A DNA stretch of 64,000 nt from the NCBI RefSeq assembly GCF_029784135.1, contig NC_073746.1, forward strand, positions 52,405,393 to 52,469,392. The letters are read 5' to 3'. Position numbers and translations under genes: made by a program. Shown here piece by piece: positions 1 to 10,689 of the stretch; the first letter of the stretch is position 1; every line of letters begins with the position of its first letter. The notes beneath the pieces are model-generated. The model ran no database searches. It saw only the letters and a list, made by a program, of their open reading frames with translations, and was not told the origin of the DNA. Source of the stretch: Toxorhynchites rutilus septentrionalis (taxonomy: Eukaryota; Arthropoda; Insecta; Diptera; Culicidae).

Positions 1-178
1 GAGTTGCCAACTATATTGTCCAAAAATCTGGGAGAATGAAAATAAAAATCAGGAAGAAATCAGGATAGCTCATATTGGGTTGTTTGGGAGGTTCGTACCG
101 TTTTTTGGAAAACAAAAGCATCATTTCTTTGGCAGACAAACATCTGCAGCCACCGTAAAAACATTTATTGCACCCTAA
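1..178 (+). repeat. Tail of an upstream ZAD-array unit
   Basis: These bases are the same as 1985-2162 and 3972-4149, the last 178 bp of the two complete tandem units. The window therefore opens inside a preceding copy, and the array probably extends upstream. The segment carries the frameshifted C-terminal part of a LINE gag remnant and ends with a 20-bp piece (159-178) that matches the Helitron minisatellite seen at 36.2-36.9 kb. Confidence 0.85.
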
Positions 179-226
179 GATAATTTAATATTGACTACCT
201 AGGGATCTAGAATCACCTCAACGCTG

Positions 227-234
227 TATATAAA
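227..234 (+). promoter_or_regulatory. TATA box of ZAD gene copy A
   Basis: TATATAAA lies 205 bp upstream of the ATG at 439. An arthropod initiator-like TCAGT follows at 271-275, about 44 bp downstream, which is longer than the usual 30 bp, so the exact start site is uncertain. Confidence 0.55.
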
Positions 235-438
235 GACAAGAGTTTTCAACAATCTATTAGTCGACAAATCTCAGTCTAGCAATATACTCGTGGCATTTTT
301 GCTGTGATCCGGACCTATTTGATTATACAAAAAAAAAACTCATAATCTTCGGCCACTAAAACCATAGATAGGCACGAAAAAAGAACCACTTTCGTATCTA
401 CACAACTTCGAGCGTGATCTTTCAAAAAAAAATCCAAC

Positions 439-1011
439 ATGGACAACTTCGAGTTTGATTTAAGCTATGAAGCCCGAGCAGACATTCTCCAGTATGCCTC
501 CATCTGCCGTATCTGTCTGGAATGTGTCGATTTCACCGATCTCGTGGATCAGGAATGTGTGACCGAGCAGCTGTTTGAAGTGCTGGACAGCAACGCCCCA
601 AATTTGCCCCAGTTTCTATGCGCAGCGTGTTCCGCCGACTTGGAAGTTTGCAGCCGGTTTAAGGATATGATTAATCAAACTGGCGTTCTACTGGATACGT
701 TCCACAAACTGGGAGGCGACTGGCCTGTTCCACAGATGTTGGAGGAAACTGTTGATACGAGTTCAAACAGCGGATGGATGGAGGTACAAAGTGATATAGA
801 GTCGAGCCATCAAGATGGACAGTTAGAGGCGAACGAAGAACATTACCAATCAGTTGCTCACTACGAGGAGGTTAGTGGTACTTGGGAAGAAATTGAGGAA
901 CATATGTCGAGCGTACCGAGTGAAAGTCCCGAGGAGAAGCAGGAGATTTATCTGCAAGTGTTTAAGGTCGGTATGGAAAATGAAACGATTTTGTACACAA
1001 TATGTGAATGA
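439..1011 (+). CDS. ZAD-domain protein without zinc fingers, copy A
   Basis: This open frame of 190 codons has an N-terminal ZAD (zinc-finger-associated domain), a treble-clef zinc module found mainly in insect transcription factors, where it mediates homodimerisation. The four zinc ligands are visible as C23-x2-C26 and C61-x2-C64, followed by the helix-forming segment to about residue 92. The remainder (about 100-175) is strongly acidic, rich in E, D, S and Q, with no C2H2 fingers. Typical family members carry several C-terminal C2H2 fingers, so this protein may be an adaptor or dimerisation partner rather than a DNA binder; that is inference. The frame is intronless, with a TATA box upstream and AATAAA at 1406. 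The ATG is the first in frame and follows an A-rich leader. Copy B differs at two residues. A functional gene is more likely than a pseudogene, because both copies are open. Confidence 0.8.
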   Translation: MDNFEFDLSYEARADILQYASICRICLECVDFTDLVDQECVTEQLFEVLDSNAPNLPQFLCAACSADLEVCSRFKDMINQTGVLLDTFHKLGGDWPVPQMLEETVDTSSNSGWMEVQSDIESSHQDGQLEANEEHYQSVAHYEEVSGTWEEIEEHMSSVPSESPEEKQEIYLQVFKVGMENETILYTICE

Positions 1012-1405
1012 TTGTTCTCCTGTAGGATGAAATTTAATTTTTTTGTCATTGTGGACGAAGATGTTAAACTGGTTTCAAAGATGCAGTAAAATACTATAAT
1101 AATTTTAAGCGTTCTGTAGAACGTAGATATTATCAAACTGGAAGTTTGACTTTGTGTCAACAAGAAGTTTCTATGTTGGCACCCTATCCAAAAGTGAAAT
1201 AAGCAGAATTGAACAGTGAAGTGGCGATGAAAAAGTTAGTAGACAATCTTCGAGAATTCCCCAGTAGAAAATTGTAAGTTGAATTGTGATTTGTATTGCA
1301 TTCCAAGGCATTGGAAAAGGATAATGGACTGTCAAGGTAGACATACATTAATTATATATTGTAAATTTAAATTAGGGATAAAGATGTCAAATGTAGTTTT
1401 TCATA

Positions 1406-1411
1406 AATAAA
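1406..1411 (+). terminator. Poly(A) signal of ZAD copy A
   Basis: AATAAA lies about 395 bp after the stop codon and is followed by GT- and T-rich sequence, as expected for cleavage and polyadenylation. It is present at the same place in copy B. Confidence 0.6.
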
Positions 1412-1683
1412 GTTTGTTTCAAAAATACATTTTGTTTTTATTTAATGTAACTGTAGTGAATGCTCAGTTCCTTCGCTGATCTCTTCTTAGAAGGATATGT
1501 GTTTCTATCGTTCCAAGGTGGAAAGGAAGTGTCAGACTACGACTACATACTCGCCAGCGTTCAGAATCTAAACGGTGCATCCATCGACTACCTGGACGTA
1601 TATCAACATTGTCATCTGGTTGCAGACAGCTACCCAGTTTCATCGAGTTGTTCTTTGGGAACAGGTAGGCTAAGTTCTGCTTT

Positions 1684-2110
1684 TTGCTACCCTCCTTTTG
1701 CTCTCCCCCTAAACCTTCCTCTAAACCTGTACACGAAGGAAAAGGTCGGTTCAAGGATGCCAATCTTGATCCATTAAACATACTTGCGTGTAAAAAAAAT
1801 ACATTCGGTATCTTATTCCGAATCAGGCTTGTTTCGAGTAACCTTTCACGGAAAAGTTCTACCACAATTCATAAAAATTGTCTTTATGTTCCTAAATTGA
1901 TGAGCTGTCTGAAATGCGAGCAATTGGGGCATACAGACTCTCACTGCTGCAACAAGATACGCTGTGCAAAATGTGGTGGGATCTGAGTTGCCAACTATAT
2001 TGTCCAAAAATCTGGGAGAATGAAAATAAAAATCAGGAAGAAATCAGGATAGCTCATATTGGGTTGTTTGGGAGGTTCGTACCGTTTTTTGGAAAACAAA
2101 AGCATCATTT
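1684..2110 (+). pseudogene. LINE ORF1 (gag-like) zinc-knuckle remnant, unit A
   Basis: The frame 1684-1986 ends in a CCHC knuckle, C-x2-C-x4-H-x4-C (CLKCEQLGHTDSHC, 1906-1947), and then the start of a second knuckle (CAKCGG). A stop follows, and the homology resumes in another frame with a CPKIWENE-like segment, typical of what follows the knuckles in Jockey/I-type LINE ORF1 proteins. Family knowledge: these nucleic-acid-binding proteins coat LINE RNA. Here only the C-terminal part survives, with a frameshift and no reverse transcriptase, so it is a fossil carried along in the ZAD duplication. The N-terminal half of the frame is not recognisable. Confidence 0.6.
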
Positions 2111-2210
2111 CTTTGGCAGACAAACATCTGCAGCCACCGTAAAAACATTTATTGCACCCTAAGATAATTTAATATTGACTACCTAGGGATCTAGAATCAC
2201 CTCAACGCTG

Positions 2211-2218
2211 TATATAAA
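2211..2218 (+). promoter_or_regulatory. TATA box of ZAD gene copy B
   Basis: TATATAAA is identical in context to the copy A promoter, 208 bp before the ATG at 2426, with the same TCAGT initiator-like motif downstream. Confidence 0.55.
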
Positions 2219-2425
2219 GACAAGAGTTTTCAACAATCTATTAGTCGACAAATCTCAGTCTAGCAATATACTCGTGGCATTTTTGCTGTGATCCGGACCT
2301 ATTTGATTATACAAAAAAAAACTCATAATCTTCGGCCACTAAAACCATAGATAGGCACGAAAAAAGAACCACTTTCGTATCTACACAACTTCGAGCGTGA
2401 TCTTTCAAAAAAAAAAAAATCCAAC

Positions 2426-2998
2426 ATGGACAACTTCGAGTTTGATTTAAGCTATGAAGCCCGAGCAGACATTCTCCAGTATGCCTCCATCTGCCGTATC
2501 TGTCTGGAATGTGTCGATTTCACCGATCTCGTGGATCAGGAATGTGTGACCGAGCAGCTGTTTGAAGTGCTGGACAGCAACGCCCCAAATTTGCCCCAGT
2601 TTCTATGCGCAGCGTGTTCCGCCGACTTGGAAGTTTGCAGCCGGTTTAAGGATATGATTAATCAAACTGGCGTTCTACTGGATACGTTCCACAAACTGGG
2701 AGGCGACTGGCCTGTTCCACAGATGTTGGAGGAAACTGTTGATACGAGTTCAAACAGCGGATGGATGGAGGTACAAAGTGATATAGAGTCGAGCCATCAA
2801 GATGGACAGTTAGAGGCGAACGAAGAACATTACCAATCAGTTGCTCACTACGAGGAGGTTAGTGGTACTTGGGAAGAAGTTGAGGAACATATGTCGAGCG
2901 TACCGAGTGAAAGTCCCGAGGAGAAGCAGGAGATTTATCTGCAAGTGTTTAAGGTCGGTATGGAACATGAAACGATTTTGTACACAATATGTGAATGA
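2426..2998 (+). CDS. ZAD-domain protein without zinc fingers, copy B
   Basis: This 190-codon frame is nearly identical to the gene at 439-1011, with C23, C26, C61 and C64 conserved and the same acidic tail and lack of C2H2 fingers. The two coding differences both change the protein: I to V in the EE[I/V]EEH segment and N to H near the C terminus. Start, leader and poly(A) signal (3393) correspond to copy A. The duplication is recent, judging by the near identity, and both copies remain open, which fits either functional retention or too little time for decay. Expression, partner and DNA target are unknown. Confidence 0.8.
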   Translation: MDNFEFDLSYEARADILQYASICRICLECVDFTDLVDQECVTEQLFEVLDSNAPNLPQFLCAACSADLEVCSRFKDMINQTGVLLDTFHKLGGDWPVPQMLEETVDTSSNSGWMEVQSDIESSHQDGQLEANEEHYQSVAHYEEVSGTWEEVEEHMSSVPSESPEEKQEIYLQVFKVGMEHETILYTICE

Positions 2999-3392
2999 TT
3001 GTTCTCCTGTAGGATGAAATTTAATTTTTTTGTCATTGTGGACGAAGATGTTAAACTGGTTTCAAAGATGCAGTAAAATACTATAATAATTTTAAGCGTT
3101 CTGTAGAACGTAGATATTATCAAACTGGAAGTTTGACTTTGTGTCAACAAGAAGTTTCTATGTTGGCACCCTATCCAAAAGTGAAATAAGCAGAATTGAA
3201 CAGTGAAGTGGCGATGAAAAAGTTAGTAGACAATCTTCGAGAATTCCCCAGAAGAAAATTGTAAGTTGAATTGTGATTTGTATTGCATTCCAAGGCATTG
3301 GAAAAGGATACTGGACTGTCAAGGTAGACATACATTAATTATATATTGTAAATTTAAATTAGGGATAAAGATGTCAAATGTAGTTTTTCATA

Positions 3393-3398
3393 AATAAA
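3393..3398 (+). terminator. Poly(A) signal of ZAD copy B
   Basis: AATAAA in the same context as in unit A, about 395 bp after the stop, followed by a T-rich region. Confidence 0.6.
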
Positions 3399-3670
3399 GT
3401 TTGTTTCAAAAATACATTTTGTTTTTATTTAATGCAACTGTAGTGAATGCTCAGTTCCTTCGCTGATCTCTTCTTAGAAGGATATGTTTTTCTATCGTTC
3501 CAAGGTGGAAAGGAAGTGTCAGACTACGACTACATACTCGCCAGCGTTCAGAATCTAAACGGTGCATCCATCGACTACCTGGACGTATATCAACATTGTC
3601 ATCTGGTTGCAGACAGCTACCCAGTTTTATCGAGTTGTTCTTTGGGAACAGGTAGGCTAAGTTCTGCTTT

Positions 3671-4100
3671 TTGCTACCCTCCTTTTGCTCTCCCCCTAAA
3701 CCTTCCTCTAAACCTGTACACGAAGGAAAAGGTCGGTTCAAGGATGCCAATCTTGATCCATTAAACATACTTGCGTGTAAAAAAAATACATTCGGTATCT
3801 TATTCCGAATCAGGCTTGTTTCGAGTAACCTTTCACGGAAAAGTTCTACCACAATTCATAAAAATTGTCTTTATGTTCCTAAATTGATGAGCTGTCTGAA
3901 ATGCGAGCAATTGGGGCATACAGACTCTCACTGCTGCAACAAGATACGCTGTGCAAAATGTGGTGGGATCTGAGTTGCCAACTATATTGTCCAAAAATCT
4001 GGGAGAATGAAAATAAAAATCAGGAAGAAATCAGGATAGCTCATATTGGGTTGTTTGGGAGGTTCGTACCGTTTTTTGGAAAACAAAAGCATCATTTCTT
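3671..4100 (+). pseudogene. LINE ORF1 (gag-like) zinc-knuckle remnant, unit B
   Basis: This copy of the gag fossil has the CCHC knuckle at 3893-3934, the same stop after CAKCGG and the same frame change, so the damage predates the tandem duplication. Confidence 0.6.
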
Positions 4101-4129
4101 TGGCAGACAAACATCTGCAGCCACCGTAA

Positions 4130-4226
4130 AAACATTTATTGCACCCTAAAACCCCCACATGCCAAATTTGGTTTCATTTGCTTGATTATTTCTCGAGTAA
4201 TGCAGAAATTTGTGTTTCATTTGTAT
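4130..4226 (-). repeat. Helitron-type minisatellite unit at the array edge
   Basis: Read on the minus strand, the segment has the landmarks of the Helitron minisatellite of 36.2-36.9 kb in order: a CATACAAATG-like start, AAATTTCTGCATTACTCGAG, AAGCAAATGAAACCAAATTTGG, CATGTG and a TTAGGGTGCAATAAATG end. Only one unit is present. The ZAD array's last copy merges into it at 4130-4149. Confidence 0.7.
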
Positions 4227-4579
4227 GTCACGGTCGGGCACAGGAATCTGTAAATTCAAATCTCGCTTCTTCACGGCTGAAGGTTGTATCGCTACATTGT
4301 CCTCGATATCCTTCCTCCCGTTACACTTTCCATTCCTACACCAGTGGAGACGCATGTCATATAGTTTTTGTTATTATCAACAGACTTCATGACATTCAAG
4401 CCCTACGTAAAAATGTCGAGTTAACACTTTTGCTACCTCGTCATTCATATATGGGATACGTGTATATCCCGGGAATCCCGTCACCCATAAGACGCACGTG
4501 ACACTTATCTCGTTCAAATTCAAAGATTATGATTTTCAAAAGGAATCGGATGGAATGGGCACCTAAATATAAATATAGG
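4227..4579. other. No recognised gene
   Basis: Open frames here are short and overlap on both strands. I see no domain. A small hairpin-forming motif around 4450-4470 (GGGATA...TATCCC) is the only structure noticed. Confidence 0.4.
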
Positions 4580-4587
4580 GTATATAG

Positions 4588-5601
4588 CAGGGATGGCCAA
4601 ACGGTAGTCCGCGGTTTACCGGTCGCCCGCGTAGTTATTCCTAGGCGCTCGCCAGTTGGTCTAGGATAGTGTCACCTCCAAACGCAATGTGTTAAATATC
4701 CCTCCACCTTTTACCGTGATCAATTAATAAGGTGTTGTGCTCAATGAAACATGTTAGTTGTGCGAGTAGATGTTTCTTCATTTAAATTTTCGTTCGAATT
4801 TTCTTTCAGATTGTTAGTTATTTATTAATAACACATCCAGTTGTTCGACCATAACTTTTAATAAAGCAAAAAATTGTCACTAGAAACAATTCAAATAATG
4901 TTTACACCAGGCATACCATTTGTTGAATAACCATCTTAGGTTAACGAAAATAAATGTTTTGTTAATGACAATTTTCTTAAAATATTCTGCGACATTGATT
5001 GTTTAACTTTACAGAAAATAAAGTATAACTTATCAGTTGTTTACCAACCGATAACTATTTGTACTGACTAGAATAATTTATCATTGAATATTTATTTTTA
5101 TATATTTTATTATTTAATTTTACGATGAATTTGTAGGAGTGTTTTCAACCATTTTCCATTGGATTTATATTTAGATTATATATTTTTCAAATTTCTAATG
5201 GTTATTTGTAAGATTTCCAACGATTCTCATGTTTTAACATGTTTTTCGCGTTGTGTTGTGGTCGTTGATATGTTCCATTACAGGTCACAATCGCCACTAA
5301 TGCGAAACTGAGTGGTGCCTCGATCTGTCCAATTAGAGGTGAATCACGGTATCTTTTTTTTTAACCTATATACAAATACAAATAAATACAAATAACGCCT
5401 AAAATAGCAAAATTACAGAGACGCGCACAGTCTGTGACACCGTGCGCGGGTATACGTGTTATGATTTCGCTCAAGTACAGGAGGGTTAAAACTTCGTTTT
5501 ATTGTCTAGTTCTACATTTTGACACAGTTGACGTTGGCAGACCGCAACCTAACATTTGAACAATTAGTCGCCCTCGATGCTCAAAAGTTTGGCCACCCCT
5601 G
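4588..5601. mobile_element. Non-autonomous hAT element
   Basis: The ends are 15-bp inverted repeats differing at one base: CAGGGATGGCCAAAC at 4588-4602 and the complement of CAGGGGTGGCCAAAC at 5587-5601. They are flanked by a perfect 8-bp target duplication GTATATAG (4580-4587 and 5602-5609). The CAGGGnTGGCCAAAC terminus and 8-bp duplication are hallmarks of hAT elements of the Charlie/ZBED type. The 1014 bp inside is AT-rich with no transposase frame, so it must have been mobilised in trans. The perfect duplication suggests limited age, or chance preservation. Confidence 0.9.
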
Positions 5602-5765
5602 GTATATAGAATAATCATCGAATCAAAAATAAAGTCAGCCAGCCACTGATCCAACCCTCTCCAATTATATTGAAACTTGGTACTTATGATGGAAACTACC
5701 TGAAATCACAATTTTTATTATCATGTAACCAATTGAAATTACGACTGTTTTTTCAAAAGGGCGTA

Positions 5766-6277
5766 CCGTTCTGAATCATATTTCGGACGTTTAAGGCATA
5801 TCATTGGCATAATTGAAAAAAATGCTTTTAAAATGAAGCGAATAAAACTTCGGACACTAAATCAAATTTCGGACAGATTGAATTCAAATTTCACTTTATT
5901 TTGTAATTTTTTGGACGAAAATTACATTACACTTGATTATATTTTATAGTCAACTGCGAAACACTTACCAAGAAATCACAGTAAACTGTTAACGATGATG
6001 AGAACTGATGAAACACGGGATAAATTTAAACATTTATGAACGGGTAAATTCTACGTGCTCACGCTGAGGAAACGTCAAACACAAACGATAATGAGTAGTG
6101 TTGTCAGGTTTTTACCGATTATGTTATGATTCAAATGTAGTTCTCATATGAAATGATAGTTAAACCAATGGAATACTCGAAAGAAGCAATTGTGATATTA
6201 ATTTTATAGTTATATCATCAGTTCATTAAGCATTTCAAGATAGCAGAACAAAGTGTCCGAAATATGATTCAGAACGG
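5766..6277. mobile_element. TA-flanked MITE, family M1, copy 1
   Basis: The ends are perfect inverted repeats of at least 23 bp, starting CCGTTCTGAATCATATTTCG and continuing GAC, flanked by TA (5764-5765 and 6278-6279). The element is 512 bp and noncoding, and has the structure of a Tc1/mariner-superfamily MITE. A second, longer copy lies at 38043-38697. Relative to it, this copy lacks about 140 bp near the left end. Confidence 0.85.
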
Positions 6278-6839
6278 TAATCAACACCATTCTTTTTTTT
6301 TTCACAAAATCGTGACTCAAAGTCCGGATGACTTTATATACGTTTGACAAATTTGTTCAAATCAATGAACTATTTAGGAAAAATAACATAATAGGAGTAC
6401 CGGTAAGTTTCTTCGTTTTTTTTTTCAAAAATTAATGCTTTATTCTTCAAAAATGATAGCAAAGAAAAAAATAATCAGCATAGCGATCGTATCCATGTGT
6501 TTTAATTTGTTGATTAAGTCGCAATATTTTAGAATTGTATTACATCTCCTCTCCTGAATTATGCCTCTAAGAGTGTTTTCAGTGTTGTTCTTCGTTGATG
6601 CTTCAACTTTAAATAATTCAGATTCGCTACTATGATGTTACAAAAATGTGAGATAAGCATTATAAGCATTCAATTATGAGTTCTTGATAGATGCCATTTA
6701 TTTTTGGAAAAAAGATCCAGGATTAAAAAAAAAAACATGGCACGGCTCAGCCAATTTTCCGATGTTTGATTAACAATCCTCTTGTAAAGTTTTTAATATG
6801 CGTATCTGCTAACTGTGAACTATTTTAAATAGTTATATC

Positions 6840-7472
6840 AACTATTTCGAGCGGCGAATTCCTCATATCATCAAATTTCAATATTTTTGCGTACAGTGTC
6901 TGCTGATGGATAAAATGTTAATTGATAGAATTTAGAATATTATCATTAATTTTGCAATCATTTATAAATCCATTATGACTTCCAACTATACAAGGAGCTC
7001 CATCAGTCGTAATCGATACCAATTTCTGTATTAGAATTCTTATTTTAGTGATGAAGGACTTGAATGAGTTGTATACATCTCGACATCTCGTTTGCCTCTT
7101 CATTAATAGAAAATTTTAAGAAAATTATCTTAATTAGAAATATCCTGCAAACATATCCTTATGAATAAACCTAACCGTGCGTTATCAATGGCAAATTCAT
7201 CGAGTTGTAAGTATACCAACCAGAAATCATCAATATTTTCTTTCAGCATCTCTTCCAAATTTTTACTTCCAGCTTCTGTTCTACGCATAATTGTGTTTCT
7301 TGATAACGACTTCTCTTTCATTGAAGCAATTATTTCAGATTAATCGTTAACATTTTCAAACAATAATTCTTCTGATGCAATAATACTTCTTCGATATTTC
7401 ACCGTCTTCAAAAGATGTCTTATGCTTTAATTAAATTTCTTTTAATTCAAACGATGCAATTGCGGCTGTTTT
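6840..7472 (-). pseudogene. hAT transposase fragment (ZBED/FAM200-like)
   Basis: Read on the minus strand, three blocks in order match the hAT transposase core known from ZBED5/FAM200/Charlie-type proteins: LSRNTIMRRTE with a following LQLDEFAIDNARL block (about 7321-7130), TTDGAPCIVGSHNGFI (about 6990), and HFIHQQTLYAKILKF (about 6915-6860). Further upstream, a FEDGEISKK-like piece lies near 7400. Stops and frame changes separate the blocks, so no protein can be made. The DGAP aspartate of the RNase H-like catalytic core is present. The same superfamily uses the CAGGGnTGGCCAAAC ends seen at 4588, so a related autonomous element probably once mobilised that copy. Confidence 0.75.
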
Positions 7473-7479
7473 CAACCTC

Positions 7480-10040
7480 GGTTTCGATCTCGAGGAAACT
7501 CGAGAAAATAAATAAGACGAAAATCCATTTGAAGCCAACGATAGTGTTTATTAATTTTAATTTTTTATTTTTATATTTTTGTTATGGAACGACTCCTGTT
7601 GTGCATGGCGGATTTGAGTGTAGTTAAAATATAAGACATGTCGGTGACTTGTCGCCCACGTAGCTGTTCTTAGTACTAGTTTTTATTTGAAGGATGAAAA
7701 AAATTAGTACAACATATAATTGTGAACCATATAAATTAATTGATTTAAATAACATTTTGGAAGTGAAAAACTAAGAAGTTGGGGGTTTTTTGAGTGTGTA
7801 AGTGCATAAAATCATGCTTGTTACTATGAAATAAATGAAAGCTTTCTTGGGTGTCGTTTTGACTTTGACTCAAATAATATAATGTTGAGATTACGAACGA
7901 TTTGGTTTTCTATTGCAAAAAGAATCATTCTTTTGTTGCGAATATCACCTTGAATTAGCAATTTTAAATAAATCCGAATCAACAAGGTTTCCCAACTCGT
8001 ATGTCCAGGTACATAATTACATATATTCATGAAGTAATCACGTTTATTTGGTCTCAATTGTCGATGAAAATCAGCGAAAATGTGTGTTACTAGTTTTCGC
8101 TCCATCCATGGTTGGAATACACAAACGAAACCCACCCAACCAAAATGTTGCCGTTCACAACAAATTTTGTTCAATTACCACACGTGTACGTGGGATACAA
8201 TGTGGTATGAAATTGGATGCATTGACAATAATGTTTGTGTTTGTGTTTGCATTCAGCACATGTGAAGGTGGTCGACTAATTTACACCCACAAATTTTGGT
8301 ACCCATGTAGATGGTTGCTTCCAATTCGTTTATCCCGATCATTCAGAATGACATCTTTGATAATGGTTGAATATCGCGGTTAAATATTTGCGAAACAAAT
8401 ATTCGCTTATTGATACTTGCCTTATTGAAATGTCCAAAAAACCAACAACAACTAATGAAGCGGTGTAAAAATATTTGGATGTAATACATGGTACATTGGT
8501 ACACATTGAATGCTACTTTTGGAAGATAGTATATAAACTACACTACAAATCCGGAATTCAATCAGCTCAAACCTTTATTTTACAAATTGCTTCCCGAGAT
8601 GAAGCGAAATTTCTTCGTGATTTTGTATGCTAATTTCGCCTACGATTCTCAAAATCATATACGTTAGTCGGTGCCGAAAATGAGTAACATGTGTAATGGC
8701 GTTTCGATCTATCTGTAGAGAATGATTCAATTGCTCTGATTACTCGATTTTTTATATAATCTGCCGTCCTCAATAATATGAAATGGGTACAACAATGCTA
8801 ATACTTTGGCAATAGCTATCAATCTCCCGTTGAAAGATGTCTAAAATGGCAATTCCGTTCAATCTTTGAGTAAATAAATTTGGCCTTCAAGTTGTTTGTT
8901 TTTGATGCATTACATATAAGATTTATTTGTCATCAAGGCGCACTTTGAAACGATAATATTTATTTTGTTATATACATAAGCCTTCTTAAGACGACAAACC
9001 GTCTGACACCAGCAGCGAAAATTGTACGATTTACATAGAACAAATTTCAACAATTCACTTAGCCATTATTTGATCCCATTCCAAGCGTTCAACACTAATG
9101 GTGTGAACATCGGATGAAAAGAGTTCCCACAAGTGGAATGAAAGTTGATTTTCTGTCCACAAATGCAATAATCCAACTCATAACCATTCCGACGCGTTTT
9201 GTGGCCCCCGTTACGTGTCATTTGTTCGGCTGATTTCCTGTGGGGCTGCTGCGAAAGGGAAGAGCAATCGTGCGGGTTACCAGCCGAAGAATAGAGTCAT
9301 TTGGCCATATTAAACGGATTGGTAGAAAATGTTCAAATTGAAGCGAGTTTTGCACTATCTATGTCTGACCACACTATGAAAGCCATGTGCGATAGGACAC
9401 CGGGTTTCCGGTCCTCATTTCCTGCGGTATGTATCATTTCTATGTACGTAATAAAACAATGGGATTAAGTATCTCGGGATGATTTGGATTCATGGGGGAT
9501 TATACCATGAACTAGAGTTCACATTCCTATCGGTGGAGACCCTACATATGACGTAGAAAGCTTGGAGTGTGTGGAATGCAGTTTGTGATAAGTTTCAAGT
9601 TTCTAGTAGGAATAACGCAGTATTCGGAAAACAACGGAACTGAACCCCAGAAGCATTCAATATTCATCCTCATTATAAAAGCTCGCAACGTTCGAACCAA
9701 ACATCAGTATGTACTTGAATAATGAGCATTATAGGCTGCATTCATTCTTTGTCGATGTTTCTGTTTGAAATTCATCTCATTCTGAATATATTCAACGATT
9801 TTCCCTGCGGGTGAACATATAAGCAACGTTCTCGGTGTGGGAATAAATCACAACATCTGTGTCACTGAGCACTGCAGAGTACCATGTTTTGGAAATGTTG
9901 TTTCTGGGGATAAAATGCACTTCAGAAAAATATTCGGGGAGCAACAGAACACGCTGAACACGCTGCATCAAATGCTGTTTTTTTTCGGGTTAGTTCTACA
10001 TTTAATATTCTTTTCGTTTATTAATATTTTACATACTTGC
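7480..10040. other. No recognised gene
   Basis: AT-rich sequence with short overlapping frames. Around 7640-7670, TGTCGCCCACGTAGCTGTTC resembles the subterminal part of the hAT element at 4620-4650 and may be the edge of the hAT fossil. A more GC-rich patch at 9180-9300 has no coding signal that I can support. Confidence 0.4.
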
Positions 10041-10689
10041 TAGTTGTAAGCAGAGATGCCAATTTTCAGGATTTCCCAGACTTTTTGGCACGTTCCCTGA
10101 TATCCTGACGAACACTCAATTTTGCCTGATTTTTCAGAAATGATCCTGATGTCTCCTGATTTTTGTAGTTTTTACTTGATCAGAATGAAAATTATCCGTT
10201 AAAAATATACTGGGTACTGTCATAATAGCTCTCCATGTATAATGTTTACATTAAATTGAAATCTTCTATCAAAAAGCTGTACCAAACTTTTTAACAAAAT
10301 GTTTATATAATCGTTACATATCAACTGAATAAGCTATTTAGAATGAATGACCTGAAATATTTTCACTGCACGCAAATATTTTGAGCCTATTCAAAACAAT
10401 GCTAGATAATTTCATGAGGTCAGAATATTAGGCGAATTTGAAAAATAATAACGAGAAAAATTTTGAGGAACTACATTACCTTGTATGATGTGTATGTACG
10501 AGTGGCCGCAAAGTTATTGATGAAGGAATCAAGGAATGCAAGAACTCAAGAGAAACAAAGTGAATATAATAAGATATTCTGTAATATGTGATCGTCAGAT
10601 GCAAAGTAGAATCAGCTTTGATGGAGAAACTATAATAAATATATATACATATATAATCGAATCAAATAACATCAAAAATAAAAAAAAAA

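Larger units (their letters stand above)
179..2162 (+). repeat. Tandem repeat unit A of the ZAD-gene array
   Basis: This is a 1984-bp unit repeated head to tail with 2163-4149. The copies differ by a handful of substitutions and by homopolymer length near 331 and 424. I place the boundary at 178/179 because the third partial copy stops matching exactly there (4149/4150) and continues into Helitron minisatellite sequence, so this is the likely duplication breakpoint. The unit holds a promoter, the ZAD gene, a poly(A) signal, an unexplained 105-codon open frame (1460-1777, conserved between copies but not recognised) and a gag remnant. Confidence 0.9.
2163..4149 (+). repeat. Tandem repeat unit B of the ZAD-gene array
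   Basis: This is the second full unit, 1987 bp, with the same order of promoter, ZAD gene, poly(A) signal and gag remnant. The A-run before the ATG is longer here (13 against 9) and the upstream A-run one base shorter. At 4149 the match to unit A stops and minisatellite sequence of Helitron type continues without a break. Confidence 0.9.

Noticed and set aside
1464..1865. Minus-strand 133-codon frame, present in both ZAD units
   Set aside because: It overlaps plus-strand frames and the gag remnant, has no recognisable domain, and its conservation is explained by the recent duplication of the whole unit.
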